Positions 31,129 to 39,892 of a DNA stretch of 64,000 nucleotides are shown here, in pieces. Each line of letters begins with the position of its first letter. The first letter of the stretch is position 1. Position numbers and translations under genes: made by a program. The notes under the pieces are model-generated. The model ran no database searches. It had not been told where the DNA came from and saw only the letters and a program-made list of their open reading frames with translations. The stretch covers positions 558,001 through 622,000 of the forward strand of contig NZ_CP016796.1 in the NCBI RefSeq assembly GCF_001895265.1, in the 5' to 3' direction. Source of the DNA: Francisella uliginis. GTDB taxonomy: Bacteria > Pseudomonadota > Gammaproteobacteria > Francisellales > Francisellaceae.

Positions 31129-32380
31129 TAATTCACCAGTATCAAATTATTATACAGCAGGTAAAAAAGTAGGCTTTTTTGCACTAACAGCAACTTTAGT
31201 TATGACTGAGTTAAATACTTCAACACTTATTGGCTTTTCTAGTCTTGGTTATAATTATGGTTTTTCAGCAATTTCACTTGGCTTAGTGTTTTTGTTTGGA
31301 TTATTTTTCTACGCTATTACAGTAGCAAAAAAATGGAAGAATTTTGATGCAATAAGTGTTACAGAGTATTTTGGCTATCGCTATAATAAAGCTTTTGGTA
31401 TTTTTGTAGCTATATGTCTATGGGTTGCAATGTTAGGTTTTGGAGCAAACTTTATTCATTCAATAACTGTATGTTTAGAGGTGATATTTCCCGGATATTC
31501 CAAAGCATTAATTACTTTTATAGCTTGTTTGGTAATGTTTATAGCAACTATTAATTCAGGACTCAAATCAATCATCCAGATTGATAAGATAAGTTTCATT
31601 TTATGTTTGGTATTATTTATTTTTTTAGGCTTTTATTTTTACAAATATGGTCAGCAAGGTATTGTTATAAATGCCAAAAGTCATGCAAGTTTGCCAGTCT
31701 CATTTAGCTTATCTCTAGTAGTATTGACTTGTTTTACTTATATTTTGTCTCCATGGTATGGCCAAAAGATTTTCTCTGCAAAATCATCTAAAGTAGCTTT
31801 TTACTCAATGTTTGTTACAGCAATCTTAGTTAGTTTATTCTATGTAATAGCTATTTTTATTACAGCTTCTTTTTCTAAACAGTTAGATCTAGCAAATCCA
31901 GATTTAGCATTAGCAAGTATTATTGCAAGAAAATTACCTTTAGCTATTCAGATTTACTTTTATATAGTGATATTTTTGATTGCTACAACAACTATAGCAG
32001 CTTTATGGAATACTATGGCTTCAGTAATTTTTGCTCATAGTAGCCAAACAAAAACTACTAATTCAAATAGAATTTTAGTGCTATTTATAGCTATATTGAG
32101 TTACCTAATAGCAACATTTTTTATTGATCATATTCTTGATAAAATGTTACTTTTTAATATACCTATAGCGGCACTATCTTTTAGTCTAATATATGGTTTC
32201 TATGGTAAGAGCAAAAATTTTATAGGCGCAGTTTTAAGTACTATCATAGGGATAGTTATTGCAGTAATGTTATATTTTACTTTTGATCAAGCAACATTTA
32301 TCTTTTATTGGGCTTTTGTATGTATTCCTATTGTTTTCATAGTTGGCTTTATACCTGTTATTTTTGAGAAAAAATATTAA
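31118..32380 (+). CDS. Sodium:solute symporter family protein, N-terminally short
   Basis: 420 residues, about 12 hydrophobic helices, with NYYTAGKKVGFFALTATLVMTELNTSTLIG matching the region after TM1 of SSS transporters (the DYflAgR segment followed by TM2). Family members usually start with one more helix and run to 480-550 residues, so TM1 appears missing. The ATG overlaps the DUF547 end by 11 nt, and nothing upstream could encode the missing helix because that sequence is in-frame DUF547. It is either a natural short form or a truncated one. The stop overlaps (TAATG) a decayed hydrolase frame. Confidence 0.65.
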   Translation: MKNNNSPVSNYYTAGKKVGFFALTATLVMTELNTSTLIGFSSLGYNYGFSAISLGLVFLFGLFFYAITVAKKWKNFDAISVTEYFGYRYNKAFGIFVAICLWVAMLGFGANFIHSITVCLEVIFPGYSKALITFIACLVMFIATINSGLKSIIQIDKISFILCLVLFIFLGFYFYKYGQQGIVINAKSHASLPVSFSLSLVVLTCFTYILSPWYGQKIFSAKSSKVAFYSMFVTAILVSLFYVIAIFITASFSKQLDLANPDLALASIIARKLPLAIQIYFYIVIFLIATTTIAALWNTMASVIFAHSSQTKTTNSNRILVLFIAILSYLIATFFIDHILDKMLLFNIPIAALSFSLIYGFYGKSKNFIGAVLSTIIGIVIAVMLYFTFDQATFIFYWAFVCIPIVFIVGFIPVIFEKKY

Positions 32381-32463
32381 TGAATAAAGATAAAGCATTA
32401 GTATTAGTGCATGGCTTTAATAAAAACAATAAAGATATGGCTACTTTAGAAAAGTACTTTTGA
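32380..32463 (+). pseudogene. Remnant of an alpha/beta hydrolase (27 codons)
   Basis: An ATG coupled to the symporter stop opens a 27-codon frame whose sequence KALVLVHGFNKNNKDMATLE looks like the first strand and oxyanion loop (LVHGF) of an esterase/lipase, then stops at TGA. Only 16 nt separate it from the convergent PotD-like gene, so the rest of the protein is absent. It is probably the 5' stub of a deleted last gene of the operon. Confidence 0.45.
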
Positions 32464-32479
32464 GTAGAGATTATAGATA

Positions 32480-33667
32480 TTATCCTTGATTAGGTTTATA
32501 GTATTTAGGTGTAAACTCTATACCATATTTTACATTCATCCACATTCTACTTATAAAACTTTGCATTTTAGCATCATGAATATTTAAGACATACATTTTC
32601 TTAATCATTTCATCAGTAGGTCGAATATTTGTATCATCAAACATTTTGCTCATGTATTTTGCATTTTGCGTTACTCCATTTGGCTGGTATAAGTAATTAC
32701 TATTTTGAGCTGAGACATAAGGATCTAAAATATAGTTCATTAATGCGTAAGACTTATCTAGATCTTTAGCACCTTTAGGAATCATTAACATATCAAACCA
32801 GATATTTGTACCTTCTTTAGGTATTACATAAGCTAGAGTTACATTAGGGTTTATTTTTTTAGCTCTTTGGACCGAACGAACTACATCGCCAGAATATCCC
32901 ATAACTAAGCATAAGTTTCCTGCAGTAAAATCATTTTGGTATTTATTACTATCGAAATACTTAATATAAGGACGTATATTTTTGATAATGTCTAGCGCAG
33001 CCTTCTCATATTCAGCTTTGCTATTTGTATTTGGATTAATGCCGTAATAATGAAAATAGTTACCAAAGATTTGCTCTGGCTCATCAAGAAGTGAAACACC
33101 GCATTTTGAAACTTGTTTTAGATATTTTTTATTAAAAACATATTTCCAACTATTAGGAATAACTCCTTTGCCTAGGCGTTCTTCAATTTCTTCTTTATTA
33201 TAAGCCAAGCCTGTAGTTCCATAGCTATAGACAACAGCGTATTTATTACCTGGATCATTTATTTCTGAAACTTTATCGTAGATAGCCTTATTACGATACT
33301 TTAGGTTTGGTAGTTTTGATTTATCTAACTTTATAAGAGCATTTGAAGCTATTTCACTATTTAGATAAAGTGCACCTTGTTCAATTAGGTCAAAACCAGA
33401 TGATCCTGTCATAACTTTTGCTCTAGTCATATTATCATCAGATGTATAAATATACTTTACTCTAGTGTTTGAGAGCTTTGAGAAGCATGGAATTATATCT
33501 GGCGATATATAATCTGCCCAGTTTGTGAAATTAAGAGGAGTTTTATTCTTAGTAGGAATAATAGGATTTTTAAGTATCTTATTACTACAAATATAAGAAT
33601 CATTATCAGCATAGCATAAGCTTGTAATACTTAGTAAAGCACCAATAGCAAAAAGCTTTAGTTTCAT
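32480..33667 (-). CDS. potD: PotD-like polyamine-binding periplasmic protein
   Basis: 395 residues with a signal peptide (MKLKLFAIGALLSITSLCYA). The mature part follows the spermidine/putrescine-binding fold: LNFTNWADYISPDIIPCFSK, TGSSGFDLIEQGALYL, YSYGTTGLAYNKEEIEERLG, GNLCLVMGYSGDVVRSVQRA, IPKEGTNIWFDMLMIPKGAKD. It would deliver a polyamine or similar solute to an ABC permease, but no potABC genes are adjacent; they may lie elsewhere. It diverges from an amino acid antiporter gene over 82 nt. The ligand is inferred from family only. Confidence 0.82.
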   Translation of the reverse strand: MKLKLFAIGALLSITSLCYADNDSYICSNKILKNPIIPTKNKTPLNFTNWADYISPDIIPCFSKLSNTRVKYIYTSDDNMTRAKVMTGSSGFDLIEQGALYLNSEIASNALIKLDKSKLPNLKYRNKAIYDKVSEINDPGNKYAVVYSYGTTGLAYNKEEIEERLGKGVIPNSWKYVFNKKYLKQVSKCGVSLLDEPEQIFGNYFHYYGINPNTNSKAEYEKAALDIIKNIRPYIKYFDSNKYQNDFTAGNLCLVMGYSGDVVRSVQRAKKINPNVTLAYVIPKEGTNIWFDMLMIPKGAKDLDKSYALMNYILDPYVSAQNSNYLYQPNGVTQNAKYMSKMFDDTNIRPTDEMIKKMYVLNIHDAKMQSFISRMWMNVKYGIEFTPKYYKPNQG

Positions 33668-33749
33668 AAAAGTAAATGCAACTGTAGTTGTTATAAAATT
33701 ACTTTAAGTATATACTAAAGCGCGTTATTTTCTAAAGAAAAAATAAGTA

Positions 33750-35165
33750 ATGGAACAGATCGTAAGTAGTAAAAAATTTGGTTTAATAAGACTTGTAATG
33801 ATAAATATCATTGCGGTAGATAGTCTTAGAAATATTTCTATCACAGCTCAAGCAGGGTGGATAGTTGTAACCTTCTATATATTAGCTGGTATTTTCTTTT
33901 TAGTACCATGTGCTCTATTAACTGCTGAAATGTCCACTGGCTCATCTCAAGAGACAGGAGGTATTTATATATGGGTTAAAAAAGCTTTTGGCAAAAGATT
34001 AGGATTCTTGGTTATTTGGTTGCAATGGGTTTATAACTTAGTATGGTTTCCATCTATATGTGGTTTTTTTGCTGGAGTTATAGCTTATGTCATAGCACCT
34101 TTTACAGGTCAAGCAGCAAATGAGTTGGTAGCTAACCCTTGGTATATGATATCAATGAGTTTAGTAATGTTTTGGAGTGCTACAGCTATAAATTTATTTG
34201 GTGTTAAAACATCAAGTACAGTAAGTACATTAGGTGCTATTATAGGTACGCTTTTGCCAATGTTTATGATTATTATAATAGCTATTATCTGGTCACTATC
34301 TCATAGTTCTGAGATTGTAGCACCGAGTGTCTCTGATTTTATTCCATCAGGAAATAATATAAGTAGTTGGGCTTTATTTATAACAGTAATGTTTAGTTTA
34401 TTTGGTCTTGAAATGAGTGCTATACACGCTGCAAATGTGACAAATGCTAAGAAAAATTTTCCAAGAGCATTGTTGATATCAGGTTCTGTTATTTTAGGTT
34501 CACTTATCTTATCAAATATAGCTGTGATATTAGTAAGTAGCCAGTTACAGATTGGCGATGTTGATATTGTGACTGGATTGATGGTTTCTTTTCATTATTT
34601 CTTTAGTCAGATCAATATGCCATGGATGACTTATATTATAGCTATCACATTGATATTTGGTGCTTTTACAACAACATCTGCTTGGATTATGGGCTTATCG
34701 CGAGCATTTATGGTGGTGAGTAATGATAATATCTTACCGCAGATTTTTGGTAGAACTAATAAAAATGATGCTCCAGATACTATGCTAATTACTCAAGCAC
34801 TAGTATTTACAGTATTTTGTTTTTCATATATTTTTATGCCGTCAGTAAATGAGGCATATTGGTATCTTAGTGATTTAACTGCTCAGTTAGCTGTAATAGC
34901 TTATATATTAATGTTTATAACAGCAGTTAAACTTAAAATTAGTCAGCCTCTACAAGAGGGACAATATGAAATATTTAAAGGATCTATTGGTACTATAGTT
35001 ATGGCAATTTTAGGGTGTGTCGGCTGTGTTGTAGCAATAATAGTAGGGTTTATTCCTATAGATAATATTGATATGTCGGTGACTAAGTTTGATATGTTAT
35101 TGATAGTCGGGGTAGTAGTAGCATTAATTATCCCAGCAATTATTACAATAAAAAAGGATATATAG
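33750..35165 (+). CDS. APC-family amino acid antiporter (GadC-like)
   Basis: 471 residues, 12 predicted helices. N-terminal VMINIIAVDSLRNISITAQAGW and the STGSSQETGGIYIWVKKAFGKRLGFLVIWLQWVYN block match the glutamate:GABA antiporter subfamily. FGLEMSAIHAANVTNAKKNFPRA is the TM6-7 region. In GadC relatives it exchanges external glutamate for a decarboxylation product; Francisella also uses a GadC-type transporter in oxidative stress defence. No decarboxylase gene is adjacent. A 14-bp perfect inverted repeat follows. Confidence 0.8.
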   Translation: MEQIVSSKKFGLIRLVMINIIAVDSLRNISITAQAGWIVVTFYILAGIFFLVPCALLTAEMSTGSSQETGGIYIWVKKAFGKRLGFLVIWLQWVYNLVWFPSICGFFAGVIAYVIAPFTGQAANELVANPWYMISMSLVMFWSATAINLFGVKTSSTVSTLGAIIGTLLPMFMIIIIAIIWSLSHSSEIVAPSVSDFIPSGNNISSWALFITVMFSLFGLEMSAIHAANVTNAKKNFPRALLISGSVILGSLILSNIAVILVSSQLQIGDVDIVTGLMVSFHYFFSQINMPWMTYIIAITLIFGAFTTTSAWIMGLSRAFMVVSNDNILPQIFGRTNKNDAPDTMLITQALVFTVFCFSYIFMPSVNEAYWYLSDLTAQLAVIAYILMFITAVKLKISQPLQEGQYEIFKGSIGTIVMAILGCVGCVVAIIVGFIPIDNIDMSVTKFDMLLIVGVVVALIIPAIITIKKDI

Positions 35166-35207
35166 TCCAATAAAGATTCTTTAAAATTTAAAAATATTCA
35201 AATATTT

Positions 35208-35239
35208 ATTAAAACTGTTAAAATATTAACAGTTTTAAT
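35208..35239. terminator. Perfect 14-bp inverted repeat (possible bidirectional terminator)
   Basis: ATTAAAACTGTTAA and TTAACAGTTTTAAT flank a 4-nt AATA loop. The stem has an A-run on its 5' side and TTTTAATT on its 3' side, as in AT-rich intrinsic terminators, but the GC content is very low. It ends 15 nt before the PerM start, so it could alternatively be an operator. Confidence 0.45.
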
Positions 35240-35254
35240 TAGCTCTTATATTAA

Positions 35255-36361
35255 ATGGTTTTCAAAACTATAAAAAATTGGTACAGAGATAGATACCAAA
35301 ACAATGAGCCAATAGTGTTTATTGGTTTGATGTTATTTTTCTATTTAGTACTGACTTTCTTAGGTAATTATATTGCTCCTATTTTAGCAGCACTTGTTAT
35401 TGCTTATTTACTTGATACATTTGTGAATATTCTCCATAAAGCAACTAAGATAAATCGGCTTATATTAGTCTATTTTGTTTATATAATTTTTTTGATTGTT
35501 CTATTATCTGTGATTTTTGTATTGCTGCCAATTATAGTTAATCAGATGATAGATTTTATAAAACAAGCATCACATACTCTTTCGAGCTTAAAAACAAGTT
35601 TAGAGCATTTATCTAAACAGTATCCTACATTGTTAACAGTTGATAGGATTGATTCAATAGTTAGTTGGTTTGATAGCATTGATTGGAAAAAAATAAGCTC
35701 AAGTATTGGATCTTTTATTTTACAAAATACAGCTACAACATTACCGGTATTATTTTCCATACTTATCTATTTATTTTTAGTTCCTTTAATGGTGTTTTAT
35801 TTTCTAAAAGATAAAAGTAAAATCATAGGTTGGTTTAAGTCATTTTTACCAGAAGATAATAATGCATTGTTTTTTGTTTGGAATGACTTAAAACCTAAAC
35901 TTGCTGACTATGTCAGAGGTAAGGCAATAGAGTTTATTATTGTTTCTATTGTTACATATCTTGGTTTTGCATATTTTGATCTTAATTATTCGATTCTTTT
36001 GGCTGTTGGTGTTGGTTTATCTGTAATTATTCCATATGTTGGTATGGTGATGATTACTATACCTGTAGTTATGGTTGGAATATTACAATATGGGCTTAGT
36101 ATTACCTTAGTTTGGATGCTAACAGTATTTTTTATTATCCAAGCTTTAGATGGTAATTTGTTGGTACCATTATTGTTTTCAGAAGTTCTAAATATGCATC
36201 CAGTTGGAGTAGTTTCTGCAATATTAATATTTGGTGGAATGTGGGGCTTATGGGGAGTGTTTTTTGCGATACCTCTAGGTTTACTTTTTATCTCAGGAGT
36301 AAATATGTTTAGAAATCATCAAAAAGGCAAAAAAGATCCTGCCAAGATAAATTTATGTTAA
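35255..36361 (+). CDS. AI-2E family transporter (PerM-like)
   Basis: 368 residues with about eight helices: two near the N-terminus (FIGLMLFFYLVLTFLGNYIAPILAALVIAYLLD), a soluble middle segment (about 95-150), and the C-terminal block with IPYVGMVMITIPVVMVG and FSEVLNMHPVGVVSAILIFGGMWGLWGVFFAIPL. Members include PerM, TqsA and proton-coupled Na+ antiporters, so the substrate is open. The end overlaps recJ by 7 nt, and the perM-recJ order suggests co-transcription. Confidence 0.8.
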   Translation: MVFKTIKNWYRDRYQNNEPIVFIGLMLFFYLVLTFLGNYIAPILAALVIAYLLDTFVNILHKATKINRLILVYFVYIIFLIVLLSVIFVLLPIIVNQMIDFIKQASHTLSSLKTSLEHLSKQYPTLLTVDRIDSIVSWFDSIDWKKISSSIGSFILQNTATTLPVLFSILIYLFLVPLMVFYFLKDKSKIIGWFKSFLPEDNNALFFVWNDLKPKLADYVRGKAIEFIIVSIVTYLGFAYFDLNYSILLAVGVGLSVIIPYVGMVMITIPVVMVGILQYGLSITLVWMLTVFFIIQALDGNLLVPLLFSEVLNMHPVGVVSAILIFGGMWGLWGVFFAIPLGLLFISGVNMFRNHQKGKKDPAKINLC

Positions 36362-38100
36362 TTAAACAACGATTATTTAATCAAGAAGTTTTAGATCATC
36401 TATTAGCTAATCAGTATGATGGCTTTTTAGCTAAGCTTATTGCTGCAAGAGTTAGTGATATAAGTAATATAGACTTAATTCTAAAAGGTTCTGTGAAAGA
36501 TTTATCATCACCATTTTTATTTAAAGATATTGATAAGGCAGTTGATAGGCTTTATGTAGCATTACAAAATAATGAAGTTATAGGATTAGAAACAGATCAT
36601 GATTGTGATGGTCAGACTTCTCATGCTATCTTCCATGAAGCATTAACAAAAGTTTTTGGTTACTCTCAAGATAAAATTCGTTCTTATATAGGTCATAGAA
36701 TGAAAGAGGGTTATGGTCTATCAGAATCTTTGATGAAGCGTATTTTAACAGATGATGTCCGACCAAGTTTAATAATAACAGCAGATAATGGTTCAACAGA
36801 CGAGCCAAGAATAGCGGTACTTAAACAAAATGGCATAGATACGATTGTAACAGATCACCATGGCATACCTCCAGAGGGAGCTCCAAAGAGTGCTATAGCA
36901 GTACTTAATCCAACACAGAACGGATGTAATTATCCTGATAAAGCAATTGCTGGTTGTATGGTTGCTTGGCTTTTTATGGCGGCTTTAAGAAGAAAATATA
37001 TTCAAAATAATAAACCAGTATCTAAATCATATGGCTTGAGTAACCTATTGGATTTTGTCGCTATTGGAACAGTTGCAGACTGTGTGAGTATGGCAAATAG
37101 TTATAATAACCGTATTGTTACAAAACTAGGTATCCAGCAGCTAAAAGAAAATGATCGCCTATGCTGGGACTTTATAGATAGGGATAAATTATCTAGCGAG
37201 TATATAGGTTTTAGTATAGCACCAATTTTAAATAGTGATGGACGAGTATCAGATGCATTAGGTTCAGTAAGCTTTTTGCTAGAAGAAGATGATGAGAAAA
37301 TTGAGAATATTTTTAATAATCTTAAAGATCAGAATAACCAACGTAAGGATATCCAAAAACAAATTACTCAAGAAGCTATAGTTCAAGCTAGTGATTTAAA
37401 TAATACTAAAAAATCTTTGTGTATCCTACTTGAGAATGGTCATTCAGGTATTCATGGTATCTCAGCTAGTAGAATCAAAGAGATGTTTGGTAAACCTGTG
37501 ATAATATTCTCCCAAACTCAAAATGACCCAAACTTAATATCAGGCTCGGCTCGAAGTATTGATGATATTCATATTAAGCAAGTACTGGATAAGATAGCAA
37601 ACTTAGATTCTGATTTAATGCTTAAGTATGGTGGACATAAGGGAGCTGCAGGATTAACTATTAAGTATCAAGATTTTGCTAAATTTTATGATCTTTTTGA
37701 AAGCCAAGTTGAGAATATTGTAAATAGTGAAAATATAGTTCTTGAACCTTGTATTGAATATGATTTTGAACTTGGTGTAGATGATTTTAATCTAGATACT
37801 TTAACAAAAATAGAATCTTTAGAACCGTATGGTAGAGAGTTTGATAAACCTATTTTTTGTAATGATTTCTCTATAGAACAAATCCGTTTAGTAGGTAAAG
37901 ATAAAAATCATGCACAATTAGTTTTACGCTATAAAAATACAACATCTATAAAAGCAATATGGTTTAATGCCACTGATAATGCTGTAGTAGATGAGATAGC
38001 TATAGGTGATACTGTGCGAGTATGTTATCAGTTGCAAAAAGAAGAGTTTCTTGGGCAGGTTAATTTGTCGTTGAATATAAAAGCACTAGAAAAATTATAG
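36355..38100 (+). CDS. recJ: Single-strand DNA exonuclease RecJ
   Basis: 581 residues, close to E. coli RecJ. The DHH phosphoesterase motifs are present in order: GLETDHDCDGQTSHA (motif I, usually DxDADG; here DHDCDG), ITADNGSTDEPRIAVL (motif II), VTDHHGIPPEGAP (DHH, motif III), DFVAIGTVADCVSM (motif IV), then DHHA1 with GGHKGAAGLTI and a C-terminal OB domain. It degrades ssDNA 5' to 3' in recombination and mismatch repair with Mn2+/Mg2+. The alanine-to-cysteine change in motif I leaves the metal Asp residues intact. It overlaps the PerM-like gene. Confidence 0.85.
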   Translation: MLIKQRLFNQEVLDHLLANQYDGFLAKLIAARVSDISNIDLILKGSVKDLSSPFLFKDIDKAVDRLYVALQNNEVIGLETDHDCDGQTSHAIFHEALTKVFGYSQDKIRSYIGHRMKEGYGLSESLMKRILTDDVRPSLIITADNGSTDEPRIAVLKQNGIDTIVTDHHGIPPEGAPKSAIAVLNPTQNGCNYPDKAIAGCMVAWLFMAALRRKYIQNNKPVSKSYGLSNLLDFVAIGTVADCVSMANSYNNRIVTKLGIQQLKENDRLCWDFIDRDKLSSEYIGFSIAPILNSDGRVSDALGSVSFLLEEDDEKIENIFNNLKDQNNQRKDIQKQITQEAIVQASDLNNTKKSLCILLENGHSGIHGISASRIKEMFGKPVIIFSQTQNDPNLISGSARSIDDIHIKQVLDKIANLDSDLMLKYGGHKGAAGLTIKYQDFAKFYDLFESQVENIVNSENIVLEPCIEYDFELGVDDFNLDTLTKIESLEPYGREFDKPIFCNDFSIEQIRLVGKDKNHAQLVLRYKNTTSIKAIWFNATDNAVVDEIAIGDTVRVCYQLQKEEFLGQVNLSLNIKALEKL

Positions 38101-38192
38101 CTTTATATTGAAAATGAAAGTAGTTATTTGTAATAAATGTTTTGGGCTGAAAACATCTAGTATTCAGCGGTTTGATCTGGAAATAAAAATAT

Positions 38193-38975
38193 ATGAAAAA
38201 TCATAAATATATACAGCAAAATCTTGCTCAGCAAATAGATGATATAAGTATAGAATATTTTGAGACAATAGGCTCTACTAATGATTGTCTTTTAGAAAAA
38301 GAGTTTATTGCTAAATATCATTTTTGTTATGCAGATATTCAGACAAAAGCACGTGGAAGAAGAGGGGGAAAATGGATAGCTGAAGGCAAAGATAATATTT
38401 ATGCTTCTCTTGGTTTAAATTGTAAATTTAATATCTGCCAAGACTCTCTTAAAAGCATTAAAATAGCATTAGGGGTTCTAAAAGCTATTCAAAAATATAT
38501 ACATCCTGAACAAAAAAAGTATCTAAAGATTAAGCTGCCTAATGATATTTACTTTAAAGATCAGAAGTTAGCAGGTATTTTAATAGAAACTAAGAATATT
38601 AAAAAGGATAGTTTTGATATTGTTATTGGTGTGGGTATAAATGTCAATATGTTTGATTTAAATGAGAATATTGATCGTGAGTGGACATCATTGGCAATTA
38701 TAAATAATGAGCAAGTAGATTCATCACAACTAATAGTTAGTTTAGTAAAGCAAATGATATCTTTATTTGACCTAAGTGATGAGAAAGCTTTGGTTGAATT
38801 ATCTAAATATGATTATACGTTGGATAAGAAAATAACTTTTAAATACGATAATCAGTTAATACAAGGAATTGCTAAAGGAGTCTCAAAAGAGCTTAAGTTA
38901 AATATTTTAAGTGATGATAATAAGCCTCTTGAGTTTGAATTAGCAAATGTAAGTAAAATTAGAGTAGTAAAATGA
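38193..38975 (+). CDS. birA: Biotin--[acetyl-CoA-carboxylase] ligase (monofunctional)
   Basis: 260 residues. The catalytic domain has IGSTNDCLLE, the biotinyl-AMP loop ARGRRGGKWIAEG, LKIKLPNDIYFKDQKLAGILIE (KWPND equivalent) and GVGINVNMF, followed by a small C-terminal SH3-like domain. There is no N-terminal winged helix, so unlike E. coli BirA it should not repress transcription. It attaches biotin to the lysine of AccB, encoded at 43254-43736. It overlaps epmA by 4 nt. Confidence 0.93.
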   Translation: MKNHKYIQQNLAQQIDDISIEYFETIGSTNDCLLEKEFIAKYHFCYADIQTKARGRRGGKWIAEGKDNIYASLGLNCKFNICQDSLKSIKIALGVLKAIQKYIHPEQKKYLKIKLPNDIYFKDQKLAGILIETKNIKKDSFDIVIGVGINVNMFDLNENIDREWTSLAIINNEQVDSSQLIVSLVKQMISLFDLSDEKALVELSKYDYTLDKKITFKYDNQLIQGIAKGVSKELKLNILSDDNKPLEFELANVSKIRVVK

Positions 38976-39892
38976 GTCTAGAAAATATCCAAAAGCGTTC
39001 AGAATACTTAGCCCAAATTCGCGAGTATTTTAGAAAATTAGGAGTCTTGGAGGTAGATACGCCATTAGCTTATAATTATGGTGTGACAGATCCATTTATT
39101 GATGTTTTTGAAATAGCTACTGTTACGGGCAAGAGATATCTACAAAGCTCACCTGAGTATGCTATGAAGAGACTACTTGCTGCGGGAAGTGGTAGTATTT
39201 ATCAAATATGCAAAGCATTTCGTGATGAGCCTTGTGGGCAGTACCATAATCATGAATTTACCATGATAGAGTGGTATAGAGTAGGTATTGATTATTTTGA
39301 TCTAATGAAAGAGATGGAGCTTCTTTTTTTAGCTGTTAAACCAGATACTCAATTTATCTATTTAAGCTATCAAGAGGCTTTTGAAAGATATTATAATTTT
39401 AACCCTCATACCATTTCTTTAGATGAGCTAGAAAATATTGTTGAGAAAAATTTAGGTAAGATTCAAGGTTTAGAAAATCCGACAATAGCAGATTGTTTAG
39501 ATATACTTTTTAGTTATAAAATTGAGAAGAATCTTAATCAACAAAATATTGTATATTTTATATATGATTATACAATTCACCAGTCAGCATTAGCTAGAAA
39601 GGTTCTCGATAAAAATAATCAGCAAGTTGCTGCAAGATTTGAAGTCTTTTATGATGGAGTTGAGCTTGCTAATGGGTATTATGAGCTTATAGATAAAAAA
39701 GAGCAGCTAAAGCGCTTTAAAAATGACTTAGTAATTAGGAAAGAGCAAAGTAAGCCAATCTTGGATATAGATATAAAACTTCTCAATTGTTTAGAAAATA
39801 TTCCGCAATGCTCTGGGGTTGCTTTAGGGTTTGAAAGATTATTGATGAGCCTAGAAGGAGTTAAAGATATAAGACAGCTGTCTATTTTTTAG
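38972..39892 (+). CDS. epmA: Elongation factor P--beta-lysine ligase
   Basis: 306 residues, a LysRS-like catalytic core without the anticodon-binding domain (EpmA/PoxA/GenX). Class II motifs: FRKLGVLEVDTPLAYN (motif 1 region), QICKAFRDEPCGQYHNHEFTMIEWYR (motif 2) and SGVALGFERLLMSL (motif 3). It modifies a lysine of EF-P, easing translation of polyproline stretches. It overlaps birA upstream (ATGA) and shares 4 nt of its 3' end with the convergent mscS-like gene, leaving no terminator space. Confidence 0.93.
   Translation: MSLENIQKRSEYLAQIREYFRKLGVLEVDTPLAYNYGVTDPFIDVFEIATVTGKRYLQSSPEYAMKRLLAAGSGSIYQICKAFRDEPCGQYHNHEFTMIEWYRVGIDYFDLMKEMELLFLAVKPDTQFIYLSYQEAFERYYNFNPHTISLDELENIVEKNLGKIQGLENPTIADCLDILFSYKIEKNLNQQNIVYFIYDYTIHQSALARKVLDKNNQQVAARFEVFYDGVELANGYYELIDKKEQLKRFKNDLVIRKEQSKPILDIDIKLLNCLENIPQCSGVALGFERLLMSLEGVKDIRQLSIF

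Noticed and set aside
38114-38206. A 30-codon frame (MKVVICNKCFGLK...) overlapping the birA start
   Set aside because: Short, no ribosome site, overlaps a confident gene, and only a CxxC-like pair hints at meaning.
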